Positions 31,587-42,766 of a stretch of DNA of 64,000 bases are shown one piece after another; position 1 is the stretch's first letter; the number at the start of each line of letters is the position of its first letter. The DNA lies in contig CM041465.1 in NCBI GenBank assembly GCA_023213395.1, forward strand, positions 9,362,001-9,426,000. Reading direction: 5' to 3'. The stretch is from Cycas panzhihuaensis (Eukaryota > Cycadophyta). The notes under the pieces are model-generated. The model made no database searches and was not told the DNA's origin. It was given only the letters and a program-made list of their open reading frames with translations. A program made the position numbers and the translations under genes.

Positions 31587-31830
31587 TGTTACAGACCTAC
31601 TCCGTAACTTAAAGAGGAAGCCTAAAAGAATTCAAATACACAAGAGCACTTGAGGATTGAATAGTCATAAGACCAGTTGATTGATTATAAAAATATATGT
31701 GATGGTTTACAATATATTGGAATTTGTATTTATATGTATAATAGGCCCTTTCACTTAAAAGTTGCATCCTTTCAATAATACCCATTTGGAAATAATATAG
31801 TTAATTAACCTTTTCAGGAGGCTCATAATA
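31587..31830 (-). repeat. Nested gypsy right LTR (its 5' LTR)
   Basis: 244-bp partner of 27907-28150, bordered by GACGA at 31831-31835. Confidence 0.9.
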
Positions 31831-31835
31831 GACGA

Positions 31836-32955
31836 GCAAGCTAAAGGGAATTCTGGCATGATGGTTTGGTGGTTCAACTCCATATTTATTAGTTGTTAAG
31901 GGTGGCTATGTTGTGGTCTCTCCTTTAATCAATCTCTCTAATTTAGTAGGTTTATAAGGAGTTTGAAACCTAAGCACTATAGATTGTAGATTATTGAGGG
32001 ATGCCATATATCTCCTATTAGTGCGTGGGCATGGTACTTGGTTCTATGCCTACATATAAAATTCATATAACATTCATGTGTTATAGCTAAGGTTTGGTGT
32101 ACAACTATGGTTACTCCTGATAACATCTTCTATCTCTATTTTGCATTATAAAAGAGAGTGGTGGATGACTGGTTTTAAATAACATCTTCTCTACATTGAT
32201 TTCATCAATGTTCATGCCCTTATAAATATCATTAACATCATGCCATCAATATATATAATATCAAATTATCATGGAAATTGCCATATAATCAAACCATTCA
32301 ATATATAAATTTAGTATATCGTCATCTTGATATTTAGTCATAATACATAGGTAGTTAAGCTCTCATATCATTAATTCATGCTATGTATATATAAATCATC
32401 CATATGCTATAATAAAAAATTACCCTCATGAATATGTAATTTATTGTAATTGTTGCATATTACATACCTTTCATGCTGTCATTAAGACACTTGTTAATAT
32501 GCTGTTGTAGAGGCCTGCTACCTACTTCTTGTGTACTAATAGGTTGCCCTTATTTTGGTAGTAAATCTCATTGTGAGATGCTTCCAAATGCCTCTAGAAT
32601 GGTCCATGAGTAATAGCGAATCCATTAAGGGACACTCGTATAAGCCTTCACTTATGGACTAAATATAATATCATGTGGACAATTATGAATACTTGCATAT
32701 TTCATGAATATAGGGCCCAACATGCATAAATGAAATGTCCACATAAAATCAACATATAAACATACCATCAATATCTATTATATCTCTTGTATGTGGCTTG
32801 ACTAGCTTCATATGCCCTGTAATCAATCGTGTATGTCACTAGCATATGTATATTCTGGCTTATAAAAAAATACCTCATATCTGACTCTTATCATAGGCTC
32901 AATAAGCTTGATTGATAGGACCTTTACCTCATTGTAGTAGCTTGGATTCAACTCT
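31836..32955. other. Internal DNA of the minus-strand element, right part
   Basis: About 1.1 kb of AT-rich sequence leading to the primer site on the minus strand. No coding domain seen. Confidence 0.5.
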
Positions 32956-32967
32956 ACCTTGATACTA
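32956..32967 (-). other. Degenerate primer-binding site
   Basis: Minus strand TAGTATCAAGGT directly beside the LTR, close to TGGTATCAGAGC. Confidence 0.6.
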
Positions 32968-33379
32968 TGTTAAAATATAAAAGATGCAATAATAATGAAC
33001 TCATGAGTATGTACACATAGTGAATTAATCAATATAACTATCAAACATCAAATATATAAATTAAGCACCATAAGATGGACACCAAGATTTATATGTGGAA
33101 AACCCATTATAGGAAAAAACATGGGAGAAGGTGGAGTTAGGACTCTACTTATGATCATAAGGTTTACATATTTCTCCTACCTCCTTGCTCAAATTCTCAA
33201 GTGATGAGTGTACATATAAATAGTGAGATCACTTCATGAGTAGCCTATTAAATATAAAGAGCCATTACATCATCCAATAAAGAGATATAATGGATATGTG
33301 TGTATCTCACATATTTCAAAGTAGATGAATGGTGGAAAGTATATGTGTACAATAAACCCATACTAAACATTATGTTTCA
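32968..33379 (-). repeat. Right LTR of the minus-strand element (its 5' LTR)
   Basis: 412-bp partner of 25410-25821. TGTTAAAATAT on the plus strand, ending ATGTTTCA. Confidence 0.85.
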
Positions 33380-34410
33380 CAACAAACCTAATGATGAATA
33401 GGTGCAATAAACCTTAGATCAACATCATATCCTTATCTAATATGATGTAAAAATGTTTCAAGTTCTTTAAAAGAGAGAAAAACTTGACAACAACATGTGT
33501 TGTAGGAGATAAAATTATACCAAAAACTAGTGAAACACTAGGAGAAAAGGGCCTAAATAGTGGGTGAAAAGATGAATTTGAAAATGAAGAAGCAATTGGA
33601 CCAAAGATACACTTTTAAACTCTTAGATAAGCTTCATAAATGCCTAAGAAGAAGGCTTCAAATCCACTTAAATTATAAGCAAACCACTAGAAAGAGGTGT
33701 TGGCAAAATTTTAATAGCACTTCATTACATAAAAGACTTTTGCCTATCTTTGAAAATGAATAAGAATTTATAAAAAAAGAGAAGGAGGAGGATGAAGGCT
33801 AAAACCATGGTTTCTGCCTATGGTTTTGTTAAATTTTCTCAACAAAGTCTGATATGGGAGAAGGTGAAATTAGCATGGATGTATTAAGGTAGGTGGGGTG
33901 GCATCAACCTATAAAACTGGGCTAGAATTAGATCAAAATAGGTGAGATTTTTATGTTTTATTTCTAATTTTATAAGTATGATAGTAAAAATTGCAACAAC
34001 AATCTAAAAATATATAATAGTACAAATAAAATGTAAAACATGAGAGTTTATCATATTTTATTTATACTATTATATTTTTGATGTTTCCAAAAATGTAATA
34101 GTTAAGAAAGACCAAAAAAATACTAAAAATTAATATAGAAGTTGGTAGAATGAGTTTGGGCCTTCTTAAAGCAGTAAAGACTTGAATGGGGACTAGATCA
34201 AGAAAAGAAATGTCCAATAATAAGAGGAATAAGACAAAATTAAATGTAAGGCTCAATATTTTTCTAAAAAATATAGTGAATAGATAAGACTTAGAGTGGC
34301 TTCATAAACCATTTTGGACAAGAGCATAAAATTGCATCATAGGATTAATTATTGGCTAGTAATAATCATCATAGTCATATACAATCAATCATCTAATTAG
34401 TAATTCTTTA
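33380..34410. other. AT-rich intergenic stretch
   Basis: About 1 kb between two element groups. Frames of 64-67 codons (33560-33763 plus, 34256-34062 minus) are rich in Lys/Arg or hydrophobic residues and unrecognised. Nothing else seen. Confidence 0.5.
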
Positions 34411-34666
34411 AATCTCATGACTTAAAATGATAAAGATGAATGTCTAACATGTCCAATCAAAGCTTTCTCTATTAAATAACAACCGAAGTAGACCTGATAA
34501 CTAAATGACATTAATTGAATCAATACAAACTTTCACTAGTAAATAAATCAAGACTAGAACATGATTATGCTGAAAGGGATTGATCATTGTAAAATAGATT
34601 TGTGTGTATCAATGGTGATCTTATAGCATTTATTTATAGTAAATCTATGATCAAAATGGTAAATTT
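34411..34666. repeat. Left copy of a 255-bp flanking duplication at copia-3
   Basis: Begins AATCTCATGACTTAAAATGA and ends GGTAAATTT. Almost the same sequence follows the 3' LTR at 41349-41604. The two differ at a modest number of sites, similar to the decay of the LTRs. Confidence 0.9.
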
Positions 34667-35018
34667 ATCTTTTATTATTAAGTTTATTTGTCTTATCACA
34701 AAAGTTCATTGATTTGGAGAGTTGGCCAAATCACTGAACTCCTCTCCTATTTATTCCAGAATCTTTCATACATTATCTAGTTGGAAGATTTGGGAGGCAG
34801 TATGTTGGTACATAGGTAGGTCAATATGAGAGGGAGGATAAGATCCTTAACATGTTCAAATGTGTAGTCCTTATTATTATAATAATATTATTATTAACGA
34901 GGTGGTTTTTTATCCCCTAAAGGGGTTTTCCACTTGTCAGATCTGGTGTACTTCCTTATGGTTTTGAATGGTTCTTGCATTTACAATTACTTCCTACTTA
35001 TGTACCCTCTCTCCATCA
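34667..35018 (+). repeat. Copia-3 5' LTR, 5'-truncated (352 bp)
   Basis: Starts at ATCTTTTATTATTAAG, which is internal in the 3' LTR (40997), and ends CTCTCCATCA beside the primer site. Hairpin motif at 34900-34935. Confidence 0.9.
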
Positions 35019-35033
35019 TGGTATTAGAGTAGG
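35019..35033 (+). other. Copia-3 primer-binding site
   Basis: TGGTATTAGAGTAGG directly after the LTR, a C-to-T and other changes away from the tRNA-iMet complement. Confidence 0.85.
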
Positions 35034-36708
35034 GTCTACTTGTATTCTTATGTATCCTCAGAATTCTCCTCAAACCCTATATAAAGGCAATGATGACTTT
35101 GATTCTAAAGCACTCTAAGTAAGACGTTGTTACATAAGTAGCTCCAAAAAGGAAGAGATTTGAGAATACAAGCCAACAGATGAAACTACAAACTAAAGAC
35201 TCCATTATCAGGAAACACTAGGAAAAGACGACAATCTGCAAAATGCCTAAAAGGAAATAAAGGTCTGCGAGACGCCGAGAAGGAGACAGAGATCTGCGAG
35301 AATCCCTTAAGATAATCATGCTACCATGCATGTCACAAAACCTGCTACTGCTGAAGCCCACGTCATCACTCCTCTGTTCATGCCACTATGTCATCAGAGA
35401 AGACACCATAGTAAACACCATAGAAGACACTAATGGACCAACTATCCATGGCTTGTCATTGATTGAAGAACTAATTACTGAGAAATAGAAGGAGACAGAG
35501 ATAGTGGCAGTCGATAGAAGCTTTCAGAAGAAGAGACACTAGACGTCCACCATCTTCTTAAATGGAAGAGATGCCCTGCGAGATGGAGGAGACGACTGGA
35601 TGGAAGACATGCACCTCATGATGAAACGAAGTTAAGCCAACGAAGCTATAAATTACTTTGCCAAAGCACACTGACATGAAACGTCAGATGCCCACCATTC
35701 CTTGACGAAGAATCAAAGCATCTTGATGCATCCTTTTGATACCAAAGTTGTAGAGTATTGATACTTGGCCGCCGCCTCTGTTCACCACTAGTAAAACCTG
35801 ATTAGGGTTTTATCGCAATAGTCAAACACATATATAAGAAAAAGAAATCTTTCATTTTATTTTTGAAGTATTTCAGATCTGCCCACATAGTCCATTATTT
35901 ATTTTTTTAAAGTTTATGTTAATTAAACTAAATTCAATGATTGATTCAGGTTCCCCCACCCATTAGCTACCCGGTCTCATCACTTTCAATATGACCACGA
36001 CTCTATAATAAAAAAGGTTTAAAATTTTAAATTCTTTTTTTTTTTTTAAATTTTTAATTAAAAATGGGGTACCTATGCTTTTTTCCCCATAACTTCTTCA
36101 TACAGAGTTAGAATCCAATTCCAAAAGAAGCATCAGATTCTTGACTCAGTCACGAACATTTTGACTGGTCTCTTAAGTTTTTTGCTACCATTTTGACCAG
36201 AAGATTCTTATTCAAAGTTAAGCATTCTTTATTGACGATGTAAGTTCAAGTACATTTTCTTAACCCTTAAAATTTTTAATATTTTTGCCATAATTTAATA
36301 AAAAATTGATTATTTTCTTAATTCATTAAGTAACAACATTATTTATTTATGTATTTCTTTATAAATTTATAAACTTTCTCAAACTATTATTTTCACTTAT
36401 AAATGATATTATTAATGTGCAATATTTAATTGCTTTACTTTATATTACAACACTAATATGTAATTGTCATATTCTTGATTATTTTTTACAAATTCCTAAT
36501 TAAAAATCTTACATTTCTTGATGAATGACTATTAAACTTTTTTTTTAGTTTTCTATTAATGACAAAGTAACTTAATGTTTATTTTTATTTACTGTCTATT
36601 AATGAATTTATTTTTTTGATTTATTCACTTTATTCACCTATTGTTAAAGGTTAACACCTCTTTACTTTTCCTCTAAAAGGATCTCTAATCGTCATTTTTA
36701 TTCTCAAT
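35034..36708 (+). other. Copia-3 leader
   Basis: 1.7 kb between primer site and gag, long for a copia leader. The last 250 bases match the copia-2 leader. I see no gene, and no clear insertion borders that would explain the extra length; a T tract lies at about 36033. Confidence 0.55.
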
Positions 36709-37690
36709 ATGGCTCTTATGCTAGGAACAACCTCCTGTGTACCAATTCCAATGTTAACCAATTCTAATTATGTCACCTAGAAAAATAAAATATCCCATTA
36801 GCTTAAACAACAGAAGATATGGCGATATGTCACAGGTGAGTTTCCAAAACCTAAAGACAAAATACTAGAAGCTTATATAGTCTATCTGATGAACTGTGAT
36901 GGAGTCCTAGGCACCATCTTATCCTCCCTCTCCCCAAACATTAGTAGGTAGTTCTCTAAAACAGAAGATCTAGCCACTGTCTAGAAAACTCTTAAGGAAA
37001 AGTATGATAGGGTTGAGACACAATAATTAGTTGCATTAGAACAATAAATGTATGATTTAAATTATGAAGATTTTTCTAAAGTTAAAGATTTCTTGTCTAA
37101 ACTTCAACTCATTAACAAAGACCTAGCAAATTATATTAAATCTTTTACAAAAGTAGGTGACAAAGAAGTCATTATAATGCATGCAAAAGATGATACACTT
37201 GTCTGTCTTGCAATTAACAAACTGCCAAAACATTTTAATCTTTTCAAAACCATTAGGCAATAGGTAGGACATCCACCAATTACTTTTGATCAATTAATGA
37301 ATCAACTTATTAAACATTAAAACATGTTGATTCAGACTGGAAAATTAAAAGATCCTTCATAAGCTCTTTTCTCTAAGTCACAATTATTTACTAAGTCTAA
37401 ACATCAAAATAACTATCAAAATAGTCATCATCATCATCCCAAATTCCAAAAATCTTATAAAGGTTCATCCACTTAAAATAATTCTCATCATAACACTAAG
37501 TATTCTAGATTTCCTAAATCTCAGAACACCTCTAAATAATTATTTCCAAAAAAGAATACTATCAATACTAATCCTAATCAGAACATCAGTTGTGCCTACT
37601 GTCATAAAAATGGGTATACCATTAATTTTTGTAGGAATAGAATTACCTCTGAAGCCTAGAAAGCTTCTAAGGGGATCCAATCTCGATCTA
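36709..37690 (+). pseudogene. Copia-3 gag
   Basis: Starts at ATG 36709 (MALMLGTTSCVP). An open piece at 37048-37263 carries YDLNYEDFSKVKDFLSKLQL and IIMHAKDDTLVCLAINKLP of the copia gag family. Zinc knuckle near 37590: CAYCHKNGYTINFC, a CCHC pattern with Tyr in place of His, as in copia-2. About a dozen in-frame stops, but no frameshift noticed against the pol frame. Confidence 0.85.
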
Positions 37691-37729
37691 AGAATTCTCA
37701 TCATTCTCTAACTACTTCTACAACAACTT

Positions 37730-40700
37730 TTTCATCATTGACCACTCAACCACCCTTATGGATTCTTGATTCAGGTGCTTCCCATCATATAACATGATAC
37801 TAAGAATATCTCACTTTATATCAACTTGATTCAAACTCCAAAGAAGAGATCTCTTTTGTGAGTGGAATGCAACTCAAAGTTAAATGATCAGGTGATGTTA
37901 CTTTGAAAGATGGTTTAATTAAGGATGTATTCTATGTTCCTAGCTTATTACCTAATCTTCTTTTAGTATATCAAATCTGCCAGAAAGATCTTGTTGTAGA
38001 GTTCTAGAAAGATAAGTTTATTATCAAATAACCATTAAGCAAATTTAAACCAATTGCCTTAGGACCTATAGATCACAAAATAGGTCTTTACAACTTAACA
38101 AGTCTCCAACATTCTAAAACCAAAACTTTTACTTTCTTTATAGTAAAATCTGACCCTATTAGTAAGATTTGGCATGCTATATTTAGTCATACGAGTTATG
38201 AAAAACTCTAGTATCTAAGTAAGAATGATATGGTTCATGGCTTAGCTATACTAAAAACTGTCTATGGTGTTTATGAAGCCTGTGTAATAGGCAAACAACA
38301 CATGGATCTTTTCCCAAATCACACTACTTTTCGAGCAAAAGCTCCACTTGAACTTATTCATTTTGATATCTGTGGTCTATTTCAAGTTCCTTCATACTTT
38401 GGAAGCAGATAATTTATCACATTTATTAATGAATTTTCAAGAAAATACTAGGTATACATGTTAAAAATGAGAAGTCAAGTATTTGACATCTTTATTGAAT
38501 TCAAAATCTTAGTTGAAAATCAAACAAATTCTAAAATCAAAATCTTTAGAATAGATAATGCTAAGGAATACTTAAGCAATAATTTTACTAATTATTGTAA
38601 AAAGCATGGACTACAATTTTAGCATTTAGTAGAATTTACTCCTCAACAAAATGGTGTTGCTGAATCTAAAAACTATACACTTGTTGAAATAACTAGATGT
38701 ATATTACATGTAAAAGGTCCTGATTTGAAGTTGTAGGTAGAAGCTATTGCATACTCCACCTATTTATTAAATTATTTACCATGCAAATCTTTACAAAATA
38801 TTACACCAGAACAAAAATGATTTATACGTAAACCTTTTATTAAACACTTAAGAATCTTTGGTAGCATTGCTTGGGGACATGTTCCTAAAGAAAAATACCA
38901 GAGACTTGATCCTAAAAGTTCCAAATACATCTTTGTTGGTTATAGCGAAGAAAGCAAAGCTTATAAACTTTTAAATCCAACCATGCATAAGATTTCAATA
39001 CTCCGTGATGTTATATTTGATGAAGAAGGTTCTTCATCAAAAACTTCTTATGTGGAACTTCCAGTTAAAAATTTGCTAACTAATACTCACCTAATTGATC
39101 CCAATGACATTCAATCTGATCCTAAATCAATTAATTCCTTATCTACTCAAGTTCAAAATTGGACTTTAAAAGAATCCACTACTTCTATTGCACCTAGTCA
39201 GCCCACTTCACCAAAGCAACAGACTAACGATAGCAAACAACCTATTTAGGCACAGAAAACTCTTTCTGATGCTAGTTCTAATGCTGGTAATCCTTTGGAT
39301 ACTAGAATAACTCATTCATAAAAACTTCAAGCCAATTTTGCTCTAATGGCTAAAATCATGGCTAGTGATGATCTTAAAAGTTTTAAGCAAGCAAGTAACA
39401 ATCCTATATGGCAATAAGCCATGCAAGTTGAAATAAATGCTCTTAAAAAGAACTCAACTTAGGATTTAGTTACTCTACCTCTTAGAAAGAATGTAGTTAA
39501 TTGTAAATGGGTTTATCGAACTAAGTTTAACTTTAAAGGAGTAGTTGAGAAACACAAAACTTGTTTAGCTGCAAAAGGTTTCTCACAAATTGATGGTATT
39601 GATTATAATAAAACCTTTACTGCAGTAGCTAAAATAAATACTATTAAGACTATTATAGCTCTACCAACTAAATTTGGTTGGGAAATTCATCAAATGGATG
39701 TGAAGAGCACCTTCTTAAATGGCTATCTTAAAGAAGAAATTTACATGAATCAATCTCCTAGATTTGTTTATAATCCTAACCTAAGTTTGTAAATTACAAA
39801 AATATATCTATGGCTTAAAACAAGCTCCTCAAGCTTGGTATACAAAAATAGTTGATTATCTTATACAAAATGGATACACTAAATGTATTAGCGATCATAA
39901 TCTTTACTTTAGACATGAAAATGACAATATTACTATCTTAATTCTCTATGTAGATGATATAATCATCACTGGATCCTTACTCTCTAGTATTCATTAATTA
40001 AACTTAATCTTGATGAATAAATTTGAAATGTTTGACGTAGGCCTTTTACACTATTTTCTATAATTAGAAATTTGTTAAACTAATTATGAAATAATGATAT
40101 ATCAACCTAAATATATTTTATATTTAATCAAATGATTTAATATGGAAAATACTAAATCAACTCCAAATTCTTTACAATCAAATATTAAACTATCTATTGA
40201 TTGTTCTACATCACTTTATGATCCCACAACATATCAAAAACTCATAGGTAGTCTTATTTATCTGACTCATACTCATATTGATATCTCCTATGCTATTGCC
40301 TTATGCTCTAGATATATGTAAACTCTTCATGAGTCTCACTGGAAAGTAGCTAATCGAATTTTAAGATACCTATAAGGTATAATATACTATGGCCTAACCT
40401 ATAAATCTTACAAGAATAACCTAAAATTAATAGGTTATACAGATTCAGATTGGGCAGGAGACTGTGATGATCACAAATCTACTGCTGGTTATGTTTTCTT
40501 TTTAGACTCTTCACCAATTACTTGGTCCAGTAAAAAGATGCAAGCCTTAGCCTTATCCACAACTGAAGTTGAATATCAAGCTCTCATTGAAGCTAACAAA
40601 GAATCACTTTGGATCAAATCTCTTTTAAATGAGCTTGGTTTATTTCTTAACTCATCCATTGAACTTAATGTTGATAATCAAGGAGCCATATCTATTGCTA

Positions 40701-40870
40701 CTAATCCTATTGCCCATTCAAGGACAAAACATATAGAATTACATTAATATTTTATATGTAACCTTGTAAATGATGAAACTATTCACTTGTCTTATTATCC
40801 TATAGATGTGTAGATTGTAGATATTCTTACAAAACCGTTGATTGAAGTAAAGTTTTTAAAGCTCAAAGAT
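37730..40870 (+). pseudogene. Copia-3 pol (PR-IN-RT-RNase H)
   Basis: Protease DSGASHH at 37768-37788. Integrase core: FDICGLF near 38368, DNAKEYL near 38556, TPQQNGVAESKN near 38638. RT: KQASNN, CKWVYRTKFN, MDVKSTFLNGYL, YGLKQAPQAW, catalytic YVDD at 39947-39958. RNase H: TDSDWAGDCDDHKSTAGYVF near 40438, STTEVEYQALIEANKESLW, VDNQGAISIATN. The frame used by gag, protease and integrase is one and the same for over 3 kb, although stops occur throughout; a frame change appears near 39785 in RT. Ends about 40855. Not functional. Confidence 0.92.
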
Positions 40871-40963
40871 TTATGGAAGATAAAAGAAATCTCCATCAAA
40901 GGGGGATCAACATGATGAAGACCTTTTTTATCTTTTATATCATATATTGTACAAAAGATAATA

Positions 40964-40974
40964 TTAAAGGGGGA
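40964..40974 (+). other. Copia-3 polypurine tract
   Basis: TTAAAGGGGGA before the 3' LTR. Confidence 0.85.
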
Positions 40975-41348
40975 TATTAGTATTAACTCTGATGTTATCT
41001 TTTATTATTAAGTTTATTTGTCTTACTACAAAAGTTCGTTAATTTGGACAGTTGGTCAAATCACCGAACTCCTCTCCTATTTATTCCAGAATCTTTCATA
41101 CATTGTCTGGTTGGAAGATTTAGGAGGCAGTATGTTGGTACATAGGTAGGTCAGTATGAGAGGGAGGATAAGATTCTCAACCTATTCAAATGTGCACTCC
41201 TCATTATAATAATAATAATATTATTAACAAGGTGGTTTTTTATCCCCTAAAGGGGTTTTCCACCTGCCAGATCTAGTGCACTTCCTTGTGGTTTTGAATG
41301 GTTCTTATATTTACATTTACTTCTTGCTTATGTACCCTCTCTCCATCA
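40975..41348 (+). repeat. Copia-3 3' LTR (374 bp)
   Basis: TATTAGTATT (first TG changed to TA) to CTCTCCATCA. Partner of 34667-35018; hairpin motif at 41230-41265. Confidence 0.9.
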
Positions 41349-41604
41349 AATCCCATGACTTAAAATGATAATGATGAATGTCTAACATGTCTAATAAAAG
41401 ATTTCTCTATTAATAACAACCAAAGTAGACCTGATAACTAAATGATATTAATTGAATAAATACAAACTTTCACTAGTAAATAAATCAAGACTAGAACATG
41501 ACTATGCTGAAAGGGGTTGATCATTGTAAAATAGATTTGTGTCTATCAATGGTGGTCCTATTGCATTTATTTATAGTAAATCTATGATCAAAATGGTAAA
41601 TCTA
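41349..41604. repeat. Right copy of the 255-bp flanking duplication
   Basis: Matches 34411-34666 and starts at the exact end of the 3' LTR. After it the flank continues with ATAATTAAATAC. Confidence 0.9.
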
Positions 41605-42068
41605 TAATTAAATACTAATACATTTATTATGATCAATCTCGATAAAGCATCATAGAGAGCCGACAACCACTAAGAAAGCTACATAATAAAGGTCATTTGA
41701 TGTGTTAAGCAATAGACAATACAAAGTAATAGAGGAGACATAAGTGCACATAAAGGGGTAATGTATTTATACAATATACTAAAAAGACTTTGTAGGTGTG
41801 CATGGAGGGGTCAAGGCAAAGAAATCTGACATGGTGTCTTCATGAAAGAAATCATAGAGTAATATGCTTTCAATACAGGTCTACCATAAATCAAAAGAGA
41901 TAGATCACTCAATCATCATAGTTAGCATAGAATAATATAGGTTGTAGTGTATTGTGTGATCTCACTACCTATTAATTTTAACATCAATTTAAAGGTGAAT
42001 ACTATTGGAGAATAGTTTGAGAGTCTACAAATTAAAGAAATATAGATGGAACCCTAATAATAGTATTA
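41605..42068. other. AT-rich intergenic stretch
   Basis: About 460 bases between copia-3 and gypsy-3. Nothing recognised. Confidence 0.5.
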
Positions 42069-42073
42069 TTGGC
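42069..42073. repeat. Left target-site duplication of gypsy-3 (TTGGC)
   Basis: Identical to 48777-48781. Confidence 0.92.
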
Positions 42074-42127
42074 TGATCCAGGAGGATCTACCATATGTTT
42101 ACAGGATGCGGAAAATGCTAGGCATTG

Positions 42128-42689
42128 GCATAACTAAAAGAGATATGGCCAAATGGTATCAAAACTCTATGAAATTTTGTTTAAAGGGATAAGACACATC
42201 TCACTAGATGTGTACAAAAGGTGGGGTTCAGAAAATATCATTTGATTAGAGTTCAAGCCTTGTCTTTGCATAAAAATTAATCCCACAGTTAGCAGAAAAA
42301 AATAGAAAATATATATTTTGATTATATGAATAGAAACATGGCCAAATGACATCAAAATGAGCTAAAATTTTGAGGAAGCGGAGGAGACATATGTTCCTAT
42401 ACGTGTACAAAATTTGAGCTAAATTGGAGTCCGTTACGGTTAGTTACAAGCCGCCAATTTTATGAATTGTATGAAGGCCACTTGGACAGCAGAAAAATAG
42501 CAAATACATATTATTACTAAATGAATAAAAATGCCGTCAAATGACATCCAAATGAGCTAAAAATTTGAGGAAGCTGAGGGGACATACGCTCCTATACGTG
42601 TACCAAATTTGAGCCAAATTGGAGTACGTTAAGATCTGTTACAAACTATAACTTTTTAAGAATTGTATGAAGGCCACTTGGACAACATG
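42128..42689 (+). repeat. Three tandem units inside the gypsy-3 LTR
   Basis: Each unit has an ATGGCCAAATG(A)CATCAAA-like block, then a GAGACATA...CTATACGTGTAC-like block, and units 2 and 3 end GTATGAAGGCCACTTGGACA. Unit 1 is most diverged. The same units are in the 3' LTR (about 47778-48330). Confidence 0.8.
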
Positions 42690-42756
42690 CATTCTGGTGG
42701 TTAGTGGTTATACTTGCATGATTGCCACTTGTTAAACATGCAATTCAGGTTTATTT

Positions 42757-42766
42757 CTATAAATTA
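42757..42766 (+). promoter_or_regulatory. TATA box of gypsy-3 LTR
   Basis: CTATAAATTA, repeated as CTATAAATTG at 48406-48415 in the 3' LTR. Position after the tandem units fits a core promoter at the U3/R border. Confidence 0.6.

Larger units (their letters stand above)
27907..31830 (-). mobile_element. Nested minus-strand Ty3/gypsy element, pol deleted
   Basis: Two 244-bp LTRs (27907-28150 and 31587-31830), a minus-strand primer site TGGTATCAGAGC at 31573-31584 two bases from the right LTR, and a purine tract CTTAAGGGGGAGGAAT on the minus strand next to the left LTR. Inside are gag with a zinc knuckle and a protease, but no RT, RNase H or integrase: the protease runs almost into the left LTR. 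The knuckle C-X2-C-X7-H-X-C resembles plant chromoviruses. It is inserted in the older minus-strand element. Confidence 0.88.
25410..33379 (-). mobile_element. Minus-strand LTR element with 412-bp LTRs
   Basis: Direct repeats 25410-25821 and 32968-33379, both 412 bases and visibly related but diverged. On the minus strand the right repeat is followed by TAGTATCAAGGT, a weakened tRNA-iMet-type primer site, and the left repeat is preceded by TATAGGGGGATCT, a polypurine tract, so the element reads right to left. Flanks are CAAAC and CAACA, an imperfect target duplication. Inside, 25822-27901 and 31836-32955 show no coding domain I recognise; the middle is a nested gypsy element. It is either a non-autonomous element or a coding element decayed beyond recognition. 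Confidence 0.75.
34667..41348 (+). mobile_element. Copia-3, near full-length Ty1/copia element
   Basis: Two LTRs, a primer site, a polypurine tract and all copia domains (gag, PR, IN, RT, RNase H) in order. It is closely related to copia-2. The 5' LTR lacks about the first 22 bases present in the 3' LTR, and the flanks carry a 255-bp duplication instead of the usual 5 bp. Coding frames are full of stops but mostly keep phase. Confidence 0.93.

Noticed and set aside
33380-33384. CAACA as the perfect right target duplication of the outer minus-strand element
   Set aside because: The left side has CAAAC; only three of five positions agree, so it is reported as imperfect.
33560-33763. 67-codon Lys/Arg-rich frame in the spacer before copia-3
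   Set aside because: Composition expected from A-rich DNA; no family recognised.
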